A DNA stretch of 64,000 bases, taken from positions 6,239,501-6,303,500 of the forward strand of contig NZ_CP023692.1 of the NCBI RefSeq assembly GCF_008704935.1, given 5' to 3'. The notes beneath the pieces are model-generated. The model searched no databases and was not told the DNA's origin. It saw only the letters and a program-made list of their open reading frames with translations. The position numbers and the translations under genes are program-made. This stretch comes from Streptomyces vinaceus. GTDB lineage: Bacteria > Actinomycetota > Actinomycetes > Streptomycetales > Streptomycetaceae. This document shows positions 26,901 to 33,500 of this stretch, one piece after another (position 1 is the first letter of the stretch; each line of letters begins with the position of its first letter).

Positions 26901-29120
26901 CGCCTCGCCACCCACGAAGAGGTTCATGTCCGAGGGCAGATCCCCCTCGGCGTTCATGACGGCCAGTGAGGACGGCGGCAGGAGCGCGTGGGTGATGCGG
27001 GCTTCTCGGGTGAAGGAGGCGAGTGCGTCGCCGGGCATCAGCCGTTCCGAGGGCGCGAGCACCAGGGTGGCGCTGGCCAGCAGGGCCATGCACAGCTCCG
27101 CGATCGTCGCGTCGAACCCCATGGCGGCGAACTGCAGTACGCGGCTGCCGGGCCTGATCTCCAGCCGCCGGACGCATGCCTCGGCGAGGCCGGGGATGCC
27201 GTGGTGCGTGACGACGACCCCCTTGGGGCGGCCGGTCGAGCCCGAGGTGTAGATGACGTAGGCCGGATGGGCGACCGTCAGCGGCGCCGTCCGGTCGCGG
27301 TCCGCCGGATCGCTCTCCGGCCGTCCCGCCAGGTCCCGTACGACCGTGGGGTCGTCGAGCCGGATCGGGGGGCACCCGGCCGCCTCGGCGACGGCCGCCG
27401 TCCCGGAGTCCGCGAGCACTGCGGCGGGAGCCGCGTCCTGCAGTACGTAGGCGATGCGGTCGGCCGGATACGCCGGGTCCACGGGTACGTAGGCGGCGCC
27501 CGCCTTGGCGACCGCGAGGGTGGCGACCACGAACTGCGGCGAGCGGGGCAGCAGCAGCGCGACCCGGTCCTCGGGTCCCACGCCCCGGGCGATCAGGGCA
27601 TGGGCGAGGCGGTTGGCCCGCCGGTTCAGCTCCGCGTAGTCGAGGACGGTTCCCGCGTACTCCACGGCCGGGGCCGCGGGCGAGGTCCGAACCTGCTCCT
27701 CGAAGAGTCCGGGCAGCGTGGGCCGGGATTCGGCCGGGCCCGCGGGGGCGGGCATGGCCGGCACCAGTGCGCCGGTCTCGTCGTCGCCGAGCAGGGCGAG
27801 CCGGCCGACGGGGGTGCCGGGTTCGCCGAGTGCGCGCGCAACGCGGCCGATGAACTCCAGGTAGCGCTGCTGGACGGCGGCGGCCTCGTCGTCGCGGTAC
27901 AGCTCGGGGTGGATGTCGAAGTCCACCCGGATCGGGCTGCCGTCGGCCCGGTCGTACACGCAGATGGTGAGGTCTTCGATGAGCCGCAGCGACATGTTGT
28001 GGGCGTCGCTGCGGCTCCCGGCGAAGCGCAGGTCGTAGTCGAACGGCACCACGTTGACGATCGGGCCGAAGAAACGGCGGTAGTCGTGGGGCAGCCCCAG
28101 GTCCCGCCGCAGGTCCTCGCCGCGGTAGCGCTGGTGGGACACGAGGCCGCGCAGCGCGTCACGGGTTCCCGCCAGCAACTCGCCGACGCTCGTGCCGGGT
28201 GTGACCGTCACCCGCAGCGGGAGGACGTTGGCCACCATGCCCGGCGCGAGGCGTGCCTGAGCGTCGTGCCGGCCGGTGACCGGCAGGCCCAGCACCACGT
28301 CGGTGAGGCCGGTCACGCGGTGGAGGAAGGCCGCGGTCGCGGCGATCACGATGCGCGACCGGGCGACCCCGACGCGCTCCGCCACGGTGGTGAGGTCCCG
28401 CTGGACATCCTGCGGCAGATGGGCGGTGTGCCGGACGAACTCGGCCGACGCGCGCAGCGGCCTGGGCGAGAGGGCGATCGGGTCCGGCCGGTCGGCGAAC
28501 CGCTCCCGCCAAAAGGCGCGGTCCCGCTGGAAGTCCTCCGAGCCGCGGTAGGCGAAGTCGGCGTCGAGGAGGGTGTGTACCGATGCGAACGGAGTGGGCT
28601 CCGGCGCGGTGCCGGCCGACAGCGCGCTGTAGACGTCCGCCACCCGGCGGACCAGCAGAGCCGCGCCGACGCCGTCGAGCAGGATGTGGTGGTACGCGTG
28701 GTACCAGAACCAGCGCTCCTCGCCGACGCGGAACAGTGCGTAGGTGAACAGTGAAGACTCGGTGAGGTCGATCCGCCGGCGCAGGTCCCGGCCCATCCAC
28801 TCCTCGGCGGCGCGCCGGGGGTCCGGTTCACCGGACACGTCGACGGTCTCCAGCTGCCACGAGGGCGGCGGACCGACCACCTGGCGGGGGCCGTCCTCGG
28901 TGTCCAGGAACCTGATGTGAAGAGCGTCCGCCTCGGCGAACACCTGCCGCAGGGCCTGCTCGAAAAGCGAGGGGTCGACGGGACCGTGGATTTCCAGGTA
29001 CTCGGCAGCCCTGAAGATCGGGCTGTCGGGATCGACCTGCGAAGCGAACCAGACCCCGGACTGTGCACCGGTCAGGGGAAAGTTCTGCTCGCCGTCAGCG
29101 AAAGACTGAGATCGGTCCAT
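14943..29120 (-). CDS. NRPS, modules 1-4: (C-A-T)x4-E
   Basis: A 4725-residue synthetase. C domains have active-site motifs HHILLDG (about 140), HHIAADG (1190), HHIASDG (2255) and HHIASDG (3315). A domains carry TSGSTG/TSGTTG loops near 625, 1675, 2750 and 3800. Carrier sites GGHSL lie near 1007, 2068 and 3128, and GGDSI near 4183. A C-terminal E domain has HHLVVDGVSW (about 4375), EGHGR and NYLG. C1 resembles EntF-type domains that accept an acyl or aryl group. Pocket residues as I align them: A1 DAALFGAVC (hydrophobic, possibly aromatic), A2 DVWEVTADD (diamino acid type), A3 DLTKMGHIG (Asp), A4 DAYPTGSLA (unassigned, epimerised). The tail after E ends LQDEIDELEAEWDM, a likely docking segment. 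The ATG has a GAGGAG site. Confidence 0.95.
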   Translation of the reverse strand: MDRSQSFADGEQNFPLTGAQSGVWFASQVDPDSPIFRAAEYLEIHGPVDPSLFEQALRQVFAEADALHIRFLDTEDGPRQVVGPPPSWQLETVDVSGEPDPRRAAEEWMGRDLRRRIDLTESSLFTYALFRVGEERWFWYHAYHHILLDGVGAALLVRRVADVYSALSAGTAPEPTPFASVHTLLDADFAYRGSEDFQRDRAFWRERFADRPDPIALSPRPLRASAEFVRHTAHLPQDVQRDLTTVAERVGVARSRIVIAATAAFLHRVTGLTDVVLGLPVTGRHDAQARLAPGMVANVLPLRVTVTPGTSVGELLAGTRDALRGLVSHQRYRGEDLRRDLGLPHDYRRFFGPIVNVVPFDYDLRFAGSRSDAHNMSLRLIEDLTICVYDRADGSPIRVDFDIHPELYRDDEAAAVQQRYLEFIGRVARALGEPGTPVGRLALLGDDETGALVPAMPAPAGPAESRPTLPGLFEEQVRTSPAAPAVEYAGTVLDYAELNRRANRLAHALIARGVGPEDRVALLLPRSPQFVVATLAVAKAGAAYVPVDPAYPADRIAYVLQDAAPAAVLADSGTAAVAEAAGCPPIRLDDPTVVRDLAGRPESDPADRDRTAPLTVAHPAYVIYTSGSTGRPKGVVVTHHGIPGLAEACVRRLEIRPGSRVLQFAAMGFDATIAELCMALLASATLVLAPSERLMPGDALASFTREARITHALLPPSSLAVMNAEGDLPSDMNLFVGGEATSAELASRWSPGRLLVNAYGPTETTVCATMSDALDGDGEPPIGRPLDGTRVHVLDGALHPVPPGVAGELYVAGCGLARGYLNRSALTAERFVADPFGLPGERMYRTGDLVRRRSDGTLEFVGRADEQVKIRGYRVELGEVEAALLRLPGVGQAAATVDRDATGAPSLAAYVVPADGGLDPAGLREQVAMTLPGHLVPASFTVLDAIPVTANGKTDRAALPRPGAPDGDRARRAPRTPREQTLCEIFAESLGVDSVGIDDDFFALGGHSLLAARMSRRIRVALGVECGVEAVFSAPTVARLAELLVDPAADVPAIAPVPRDGVLELSHAQRRLWFLHQLETSRAAYNIPLVLTLTGELDQAALESALGDLADRHETLRTVYRESDGVPVQRILAPGTRPALTTETVTDAELSGRLAAAVASPFDLSAEPPLKGVLFVLEPGRHVLLLLLHHIAADGDSLAPLLRDLLAAYDARRAGRPLHLPPPAVQYADYAAWQHRVLGSEQDPNSRAAQQLGYWTQRLDGLPESLDLPFDHPLPPAGDAPAGLVTLDLNPELHRHVGELARSSSTSVFIVVQAALAALLTRLGAGTDIAVGVPVSVRDDDALEELVGFFTNTLVLRTDTAGNPTFRELLARVRQGSLGDYGHQDLPFERLVEVLNPTRSMARHPLFQVMLAMDSAQRRLPELAGLDLGLLDVATGSAKVDLSFNVREDPAAAGGAGGVLIALEYRSDVFERATAESLLARLGRLISVVAEAPDTRIGSAPILAAEETRRLLEEWNETAAAESLVDVVGRVRAVAAERPDAVAVTDDDGEVTYRELMARVDSLAGRLRSRGAGPESVVAVLAERGAPAATAFLGILAAGAAYLPLDTRAPVGRTAALLSDAHARWLLAGPGCHEAASAAARAADPEPEVLRLDAAGAAPAADTAAPAPGQLAYVIFTSGSTGRPKGAMVHHRGMNNHLLAKVDDLGLTAQDTVVQNAPLTFDVSVWQMIAPLVVGGRVLAVGNGLAADAPGLFRRAAHEGVTVLEVVPSVLRAALDAWDEGTELPALPALRLLVVTGEELPGALCRRWFARFEDVPLVNAYGPTECSDDVTHALITAQATRDGRTTAPIGRPVRNTLLYVLSDELQPVPAGITGDLYVAGAGVGRGYLDDPGRTAAAFVADPFGADGSVMYRTGDRVRHRPDGQLEFLGRRDAQVKIRGQRIELGEVEAQLRAREGVTDAVALVVTAPGGHRQLAGYVVGTEDVRSVREALAAVLPEHMVPSVLVPLPALPLTPNGKVDRKALPVPDFAAGGFREPRTAEEEILRGMFAQLLGVDGVGIDDNFFALGGHSLLATRLMARVRAVFGADLGVAALFASPTVAGLAAQLPAAGRVGRGLARTERPELVPLSYAQRGLWFINRLDPADGTYNIPLVVRLSGPLDTAALATAVGSVAARHESLRTVFPEQHGVPRQLVLDPSEARPVLPVVDAAGQDVDALIAQEAGRGFDVTCELPLRARLLVLGPLEHVLVVVTHHIASDGWSTAPLARDLSTAYAAALEGREPAWAPLLVQYPDHALWQHGRLGDETDPDSALSRQLTYWTEALDGLPEEIALPADRPRPAVPSGRGGLVPFELPAEAHRAVLRLARTRGVTVFMVLHAALTALLTRLGAGADIPVGGSVSGRSDEALDDLVGFFVNSLVLRVDTAGDPTFGELLERTRAADIAAFAHQDLPFERLVEALNPRRSLSRHPLFQVKLVLQNLARPEPEFPGLKAEVEQVDPDMAKFDLLFSVAERFDERGEPAGMEAAAGYSADRFDRSTVHALTGRFVRLLQVALADPDRPVSGLPVLDDRERHELLTVRTGTAYEVPDATLPQLFEAQAARTPHSPAVVCGELELTYEQLNARANRLARLLIDRGAVAGSLVALALPRSAQAVTVMLAVGKAGAAYLPLDPEHPGERVAVLLEDARPALLVTTEDVLAAAPHLAERSGQLLVVDRAEVVNALAQHSGTDIRDSDRPVPTDPSDAAYVVYTSGTTGTPKGVVVEQRSVAEYALRAAAAYPGLRGRTLLHSPLSFDLGLTTLYGTLVVGGCLYVADLEERLAVPGGLTFLKVTPSHLPLLDSLPDACSPSVELMTGGEALHGEQLAAWRDRHPGVTVINHYGPTETTIGVLDHRVPAGDALPEGPVPLGRPMWNTRAYVLDAMLRPVPDGVAGELYIAGTGLARGYLGRPAATAERFVPDPYGPASARMYRTGDQVRWTSAGTLEYVGRADQQVKLRGFRIEPGEVESALLRALGVRQALALVREDEPGDQRLVAYAVPETGAHVTPDALRAHLSDTLPEYMVPTAVVVLDRLPLTANGKTDRTALPAPEYGTSAVTRAPRTPEEEILCGLFADVLGTDRVGIDDDFFVLGGHSLLAMRLLSRIASTLGVRVGVKSIFNSPTVAGIAALLTSPDEARPPLVPADRGDLVPLSFAQRRLWFLNRLEGPSATYNVPLVLHITGEIDRPALRAALRDVVGRHESLRTVFPESDGKPSQRVLGPDAGAPVLEESAVRPEQLSEAITETVTAGFDLVEQPPLRTRLLTAGDRAVLVVVMHHIASDGWSLTPLLRDLSQAYASRRGGGAPAWTPLPVQYADYTLWQHELLGDAADPDSQLSRQLGHWKAALDGLPEELDLPTDRPRPEAASYRGANVPVALGAGTHAGLMALARANGVSAFMVLQAGLAALLTRLGAGTDIPLGTPVAGRTDDALDELVGFFVNTLVLRTDTGGNPTFRELLARVREVDLAAYTHQDLPFERLVEELNPVRSLARHPLFQIMLILHNTGRPEVDLSGLDVSAEGAEAAVAKFDLSVSLWERYTGDGAADGVLGQIEYAEDLFDRSTVEALAARFQRLLAGAVAEPDLPIGSLDVLGDEERHELLVVRNDTAHELPDVSLPELFRQQVARAPHDLALVCGALELTYEQLDARSDRVARALRDRGVRPEDRVALLLGGRADNVVATIAVAKAGAVYVPLDGRSPQARLRHILHGTGSVVVLSDRTVSALIPDTSAAIVLIDDLELAEPGRADRVGVTVHPDQLAYIMFTSGSTGEPKGVAVTHRNVVGLVKDRWWALRAGDRQLMHQPPSFDASTYELWVPLLSGVRIVALEGESTDLAALAATLTDRGVTVGPFSEGIFRLLAENHPESFRNLRHVTIGGDIVSSAAVRKVREHNPEARLTNSYGPTEATLAIVHHAITDEDVERNSFPIGLPLDNTRVYVLDEGMRPVPPGVTGELYVAGDGLARGYVGRPGLTAERFVADPFGPASTRMYRTGDMVRWRTDGVLEFAGRADAQVKVRGFRIELGEVESALASFDGTAQAVVVVREDRPGDKRLVAYVVPVAGTALDTAAIRSHVAATLPDYMVPSAFVPLEALPLTLTGKLNRAALPAPDYAGGGGRGPRNEREQLLCTLFAELLGVPVVTIDDNFFAMGGDSIVSIQLVSRARQAGLVLTPRDVFQYQTVAGLALVAAPDDDRRAAPDRGTGSVPMTPIMGWLRELGGPIDGFNQAVLLRVPSRLTQDSLVTAVQAVLDRHDVLRARLDRSGADGWTLDVPPAGTTDAAHCVRRVDVSAHEASALEHVLAEHAEAARRELAPDDGVMLRAVWFDAGGDRPGRLLLMLHHLVVDGVSWRILAPDLMSGWLGSAAGSEIALAPVPTSFRSWACRLAERAGTEAVEAEFPVWERMTSAPDAAIADRPLDPARDTKATARHHTVVFPAELTEPLLSTVPAAVDARVDEVLLTGFALALAEWRRRRGNGGGSPVLLSLEGHGRDETGESELSGTVGWFTAAHPLRLDPGVRWHEIRDGSPAAGTALNRVREQIRALPAKGTGYGLLRYLNPRTAAVLGRARRPQIAFNYLGRVRTDPAGPADWGAAPEAVRISPTDPEMPFSHSLELNAVAHDRLGGTELSLAWSWPAGLFEEQEIRSLTGLWSEALEALTKYALTSPDTRGLMPSDLSLVDLLQDEIDELEAEWDM

Positions 29121-29256
29121 GACTCCTCGCCACTCACTTCACTTGCGGATGTGCGGAAACGGCGCAAGGGGGTCGTCCCACACTGCGCATTTCCGCTCAA
29201 GAAACGGATGTTGATTTCCCGGCGAGCAGCCACTCCGGATATCGCCAGGACACTAT

Positions 29257-29280
29257 CCAGCCCGCCCGCAGGCGGGCTGG
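29257..29280 (-). terminator. Terminator between glycosyltransferase and first NRPS
   Basis: A perfect 10-bp stem (CCAGCCCGCC at 29257-29266, GGCGGGCTGG at 29271-29280) with a CGCA tetraloop, 30 bases after the glycosyltransferase stop. It implies that the synthetase has its own promoter in 29121-29256, where I see no consensus -35/-10 pair; a role as attenuator is also possible. Confidence 0.75.
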
Positions 29281-29310
29281 ACGTGTTCTGTACGGTGAGC
29301 TGCCCCCGGG

Positions 29311-30612
29311 TCAGGAGACCAGTCGGCCGCGGTTCGCGTGGATCTTTTCGAGGACGTTCACCGCGGTACCGCAGCCGTCGTCGCCGCGGACTTTCTCGGC
29401 GATTTCCGCCACCGCGCGCGCGATCGCGGGGTCCGTCGTCGCCGTGCGGATCGCAGCGGTCAGTCCCTCGGTGGTGAGGTTGCGCAGCTGGATGGGCGCG
29501 GGGGCCACGCCGATCTCCTCGAGGTACTCGGCCCACATCAGCTGCTCCCTGTGGAAGGGGCAGGAGACCTGCGGGATGCCCGCCAGCAGGGCTGCGTTGT
29601 GGGTGCCCGTGCCACCGGCGTGGACGGCGGCCTTGACGCGCGGGAACAGCCAGTCGTAGGGCACGTCGGTCGCCACGTACACGTCGTCCGCCGAGTCGGT
29701 GATCTTGATCCCGCCCCAGCCTTCGACGACTACCGCCCGGTTGCCGGTGTTGCGCACCGCCTCCAGCACGGTGCGGCCCACGCCCTCCGGATCGAGCCCC
29801 CGCATGCTGCCGAATCCGACGAAGACCGGAGGTTCTCCGCCGTCGAGGAACTGCTGCAGCTCCACCGGCGGCTGCCACGAGGACTGCGCGGGAAGCGACC
29901 AGAAGCCGGTGGTGTGGACCCACTCGGGCCAGTCCTCGGAGTGCTTCAGCACGTGCGGGCTGAAGCCGTGGATGACCGGGGTCGGAGTGCCGTCCGGGAA
30001 GTGGCGCCAGTCCATCTCGTCGTGGCGGGGCGGCAGTCCGAGCGTCTCGGCGCGCCAAGCCGTCACCATGGCATGGGTGCGGGCGTCGAGCGGCTCGCGG
30101 GCGGCCCGCTCGTGGTCCGCGAGGTTGTCCGGCCCCGAGGACAGGCCCACTCCGGCCGGGTAGTCGCGTGACGGGACGAAGTGGGGGTAGAGCGGGGCCA
30201 GTACGTGGGGCACGCCCAGCCGCTCGGCGATCTGGTGGATCGCCTGGCGGGAGGAGTGCGAATAGACAATCATGTCGGCGCCGTCTGCGGCGGCCTCCCA
30301 CATCTCACGCAGGATGATGGGGTAAAGGCGGGGAAGCAGTTCGTTGCCGATGGATTCCCGCAGTTTCACCTGCTCCGGCGTGGGATTGTCGTTGTTCATG
30401 AGGATCTCCTGCACGTCACGCCGGGCATGCAGATCCATCATGTCGTCGTTGAGCGGCGCGAATTGGACGCCGTACTCGGCCGCGAAGGGGCCGAAGCGGC
30501 GCGGTCCGGCCAGGACGGCGGTGTGGCCCGCCTGATTGAGGGCGTAGGCCAGTGCCAGGTAGGGCTGGATGTCCCCCCGGCTGCCGTGATTCGAATAGAT
30601 GACCGCTTTCAC
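29311..30612 (-). CDS. GT1-family (UGT-like) glycosyltransferase
   Basis: A 433-residue GT-B fold enzyme. The N-terminal acceptor domain starts KAVIYSNHGSRGDIQPYLALA, as in sterol glucosyltransferase and antibiotic glycosyltransferases. The C-terminal donor domain has FVGFGSMRG (about 270) and the nucleotide-sugar motif VHAGGTGTHNAALLAGIPQ with PFHREQ (about 350-385). GTG 30612 was chosen because GGAGGGAG sits just upstream and the motif starts immediately. It likely glycosylates the peptide or a terpenoid. No deoxysugar genes are in the window, so a common primary sugar donor is plausible. It ends an operon with the oxidoreductase and acyl ligase. Confidence 0.9.
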   Translation of the reverse strand: MKAVIYSNHGSRGDIQPYLALAYALNQAGHTAVLAGPRRFGPFAAEYGVQFAPLNDDMMDLHARRDVQEILMNNDNPTPEQVKLRESIGNELLPRLYPIILREMWEAAADGADMIVYSHSSRQAIHQIAERLGVPHVLAPLYPHFVPSRDYPAGVGLSSGPDNLADHERAAREPLDARTHAMVTAWRAETLGLPPRHDEMDWRHFPDGTPTPVIHGFSPHVLKHSEDWPEWVHTTGFWSLPAQSSWQPPVELQQFLDGGEPPVFVGFGSMRGLDPEGVGRTVLEAVRNTGNRAVVVEGWGGIKITDSADDVYVATDVPYDWLFPRVKAAVHAGGTGTHNAALLAGIPQVSCPFHREQLMWAEYLEEIGVAPAPIQLRNLTTEGLTAAIRTATTDPAIARAVAEIAEKVRGDDGCGTAVNVLEKIHANRGRLVS

Positions 30613-30641
30613 AGTGTGCTCCCTCCCTCGTAATGGGTGGT

Positions 30642-31685
30642 TCAGTTGCAGAGTTCCTTGATCCGCGACACCAGTCCGGCCTCGGTCTGGCCGTCGTCGG
30701 GTACCGGCGACACCTGGACATGGGTCACACCGGCCGCCCGGTAGGCCGCCAGCCGGTCCTTGACGTATTCCTCCGAGCCGCACAGCGTGGTCGCCTCCAG
30801 CAAGCGGTCGGGTACGGCCGCCTCGGCGGCGGCGCGGTCGCCCGCTGTGTACAGCTGCTGGATCGCGTCGGCCTCCCGGCCGAATCCGTACCTGCGGATC
30901 AGGGCGTCGTAGAAGTTGTGGCCGGGTGCTCCCATAGCACCGATGAACAGGGCGAGCTGACGGCGTGCCCGCTCGCGGACCCTGTGCGCGCGGGGCCCGA
31001 TGGCCAGCAGGCCGCCGGCTGAGATCCGCAGGGGGCCGAGCGAGCGATCGCGCTTCGCCAGCCCGGCGCGCAGGTCCTCGCCCCACACGCCGTCGGCCCA
31101 TTCGGGTACGAAGAACATGGGCAGCCAGCCCTCCGCGATCTCCGCGGTCAACCGGACGTTGCGGGGGCCGAGCGCCGCGACCCACACGGGCACCGAGTCC
31201 CGTACGGGCGGCGTCAGCAGCCTCATCGCCGTACCCATGCCGCTGCCCTCGGGGGCGGGCAGCGGCAGCCGGTGCGCGCGTCCGTCGTGCCGGAGCGGCC
31301 CTTCGCGGCGCCACACCTTCCGCATGATCTCCACCGTTTCCCGGGTGCGGCCCAGCGGGTCGGTGAAGGGAACTCCGTGCCAGCCCTCGATCACCCCGGG
31401 ACCGGAGGCACCCAGCCCCACGTGGCAGCGGCCCTGGGACAGGGCGTCCACCCCGGCCGCCGTCATGGCGAGCAGGGTCGGCGTACGGGTGAAGAGCGGC
31501 ATGATGCCCGACCCGATCTGCACCCGTTCCGTGCGGGCGGCGATGTAGCCCATGAAACTGGGCGCGTCGTAGCCGTAGGCCTCAGGGACCCACACCAGGT
31601 CCAGGCCGGCCGCTTCGAGTGCGCTCACCCGCCGCGCCGACTCCACTGCGTCGACGTCGTACTGGAGCTGCATGGACACCTGCAT
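30642..31685 (-). CDS. LLM-class flavin/F420-dependent oxidoreductase
   Basis: A 347-residue TIM-barrel protein of the luciferase-like monooxygenase family. Typical segments are AGLDLVWVPEAYGYD (about 28), IGSGIMPLFTRTP (about 58), GRCHVGLGASGPGVIEGWHG (about 85) and ETVEIMRKVW. Members use F420 or FMN to oxidise or reduce diverse substrates. The cofactor cannot be fixed here, although the actinobacterial relatives I recall are often F420-dependent. A GGAGG lies 5 bases before ATG 31685. It sits between the acyl ligase and glycosyltransferase genes with short gaps and so probably acts on the acyl chain or the peptide. Confidence 0.87.
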   Translation of the reverse strand: MQVSMQLQYDVDAVESARRVSALEAAGLDLVWVPEAYGYDAPSFMGYIAARTERVQIGSGIMPLFTRTPTLLAMTAAGVDALSQGRCHVGLGASGPGVIEGWHGVPFTDPLGRTRETVEIMRKVWRREGPLRHDGRAHRLPLPAPEGSGMGTAMRLLTPPVRDSVPVWVAALGPRNVRLTAEIAEGWLPMFFVPEWADGVWGEDLRAGLAKRDRSLGPLRISAGGLLAIGPRAHRVRERARRQLALFIGAMGAPGHNFYDALIRRYGFGREADAIQQLYTAGDRAAAEAAVPDRLLEATTLCGSEEYVKDRLAAYRAAGVTHVQVSPVPDDGQTEAGLVSRIKELCN

Positions 31686-31709
31686 GGGGACCTCCGTGGC
31701 TCGTCGCGG

Positions 31710-33362
31710 TTACGGCTGCAGGACCGGCGGGGTCTGGGTCATGAACTCCTTGACCCGGAACTTCTGCACCTTGCCAGAGGGTGTGGTGGGTAGTTCGTCG
31801 AGCAGGTACCAGAGCTGGGGCACCTTGTAAGGGGAGAGCCATTCCTGGCAGGCAGCCCGCATCTTCTCCACGTCCACGGTCCGACCGGGGGCCGGCAGCA
31901 GTCCGGCGGCGACGATCTCCCCCCAGGCCTCGTCGGGGATGCCCACCACGACTGCCTCCTGCACGGCTTCCTCGCGCAGCAGGCACTCCTCGATCTCCGC
32001 CGCCGCGATGTTCTCGCCCCCGCGGATGATCACGTCGCTCAGCCGGCCAATGATCCGCACCGCCCCCGTAGCGTCCATCGAACCAAGGTCGCCCGTGTAG
32101 AGCCAGCCGTCCTCGTCCGTCTTGGCCGCGGTGGCCTCGGGGTCGCCGAAGTAGCCCAGCATCTGCTGGTAGCCGCGGGCGCAGATCTCGCCCGGTGCGT
32201 CGAGCGGCTGGGTGTGGCCGTACTCCGGGTGTGTGATGCGGCACTCGACGTGAGGCAGGGGCCGGCCGACCGTGGCGGACTTCTCCCCTTTACTGTCCTG
32301 GGGCCGCGTCAGGGTCAGCACCGATGCCAGTTCGGTCTGCCCGTAGAGGTTGAAGACCGTGGTGGCGAAGAGCTGCTCCACCTCGCCGATGAGCCGGGAG
32401 CGGACCGGGGCCCCGCCGGTGAGCACCGCCCCGACGGCGGGGGTGTCGACGTCCTCCCGGCGCGCGGCCTCGACCAGTGCCGTCAGCACGGTGGGCACAC
32501 TGGTCAGGACGGCATCGGGGGTGTCCCGCAGCACCTTCAGGAGCAGGTGCGGATCGAACCGCTCCAACAGGATGAAGGGGCCGCCGCACCACAGGGGCCC
32601 CAGACAGGAGATGACGCACCCGGCCGTGTGGAACATGGGCAGCGGGGACACGACCGGAGCCGCTTCGCGGATCCCGAGCACGTCGAAGGTGAACCGGGAC
32701 ACGTTGACGACGGCCTGGTGGGACAGCAGTACCGCCTTGGGCAGCCCGGTGGTCCCCGACGTGAACTGGATCTGTGCCGGTACGGCCGAAGCCGCGTCCT
32801 CGCGTTCGGCGGGCACCGGCGAACTGCCGTACAACCCCTCCCAGTCGGATAGCGGCACCGCGTGCTCCAGGAGTGGGAGCTCGCCCCGGACGCTCTCGAG
32901 GACTGCCGCCATGTCGTACGAACGGCTGCGCTCGGCGTACAGCAGCATGGTCGATGCGGACGTGCGTAGCGCGTGGACCAACTCGCGCGCGCGCAGTGCC
33001 GGGTTGAGCGCGACGAGGGTGACGCTCGCCAGTGCGGCGGCGTATTCGACGATGGGCCATTCGGCGACGTTCGGCGCCCAGAGGGCGACCCGGCCGCCCA
33101 GGGGCACGCGCTCGCTGATGCCGGCGGCGATCCGCTCGGCCTCGCCGAGCAGCTCCGCGTACGTCCAGCGGCGCGACTCCCCTTCCTCCGGTACGGACAC
33201 GAGAGCAACCTGGTCCGGCCGGGCCGCGGCGACCTCGCGGAGCAGCGAGCCCACTGTGTGGGACGCGAGGGGACCGCTGGTGTCGGCGGGCCAGTGCGAT
33301 GCGGTCAGCACTCTTGTGTCGCCTGGGAAGCCACGGGGTTGCGAAGGCTTCTGCAATGTCAT
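31710..33362 (-). CDS. Fatty acyl-CoA/AMP ligase (FadD-like)
   Basis: A 550-residue ANL-superfamily ligase. Visible motifs are IQFTSGTTGLPKAVLLSH (P-loop, about 205), NLYGQTE (about 340), the Asp of GWLYTGDLG (about 430), RLSDVIIRGGENIAAAEIE (about 450) and the catalytic Lys in PSGKVQKF near the C-terminus. It probably activates the carboxylic acid that module 1 attaches to the peptide N-terminus. No fused or free acyl carrier protein is visible nearby, so the product may be the acyl-CoA. It is the first gene of a three-gene group. The start MTLQKP is supported by conserved spacing but lacks a strong ribosome site. Confidence 0.88.
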   Translation of the reverse strand: MTLQKPSQPRGFPGDTRVLTASHWPADTSGPLASHTVGSLLREVAAARPDQVALVSVPEEGESRRWTYAELLGEAERIAAGISERVPLGGRVALWAPNVAEWPIVEYAAALASVTLVALNPALRARELVHALRTSASTMLLYAERSRSYDMAAVLESVRGELPLLEHAVPLSDWEGLYGSSPVPAEREDAASAVPAQIQFTSGTTGLPKAVLLSHQAVVNVSRFTFDVLGIREAAPVVSPLPMFHTAGCVISCLGPLWCGGPFILLERFDPHLLLKVLRDTPDAVLTSVPTVLTALVEAARREDVDTPAVGAVLTGGAPVRSRLIGEVEQLFATTVFNLYGQTELASVLTLTRPQDSKGEKSATVGRPLPHVECRITHPEYGHTQPLDAPGEICARGYQQMLGYFGDPEATAAKTDEDGWLYTGDLGSMDATGAVRIIGRLSDVIIRGGENIAAAEIEECLLREEAVQEAVVVGIPDEAWGEIVAAGLLPAPGRTVDVEKMRAACQEWLSPYKVPQLWYLLDELPTTPSGKVQKFRVKEFMTQTPPVLQP

Positions 33363-33500
33363 GTGTTACTCCATGAGCGGATACGGGGGCGGCGCACGGC
33401 GGACCGCTGCGCCTCGGGCAGGCGAGGGCAGGGGAGTGCAGGGAGGGGAGGTGCGGTGAGGTGAGGGGTGGAACGAGGGGGGAAGAAGGGACAAGGGCCC
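33363..33500. other. Intergenic region with a G/A-rich strand-asymmetric tract
   Basis: Between the SARP stop and the acyl ligase start there is no gene. About 80 bases (33415-33496) are almost entirely G and A on the plus strand, with many G runs. It could form a G-quadruplex, affect transcription of the ligase operon, or be neutral. No clear terminator hairpin was seen. Confidence 0.5.
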
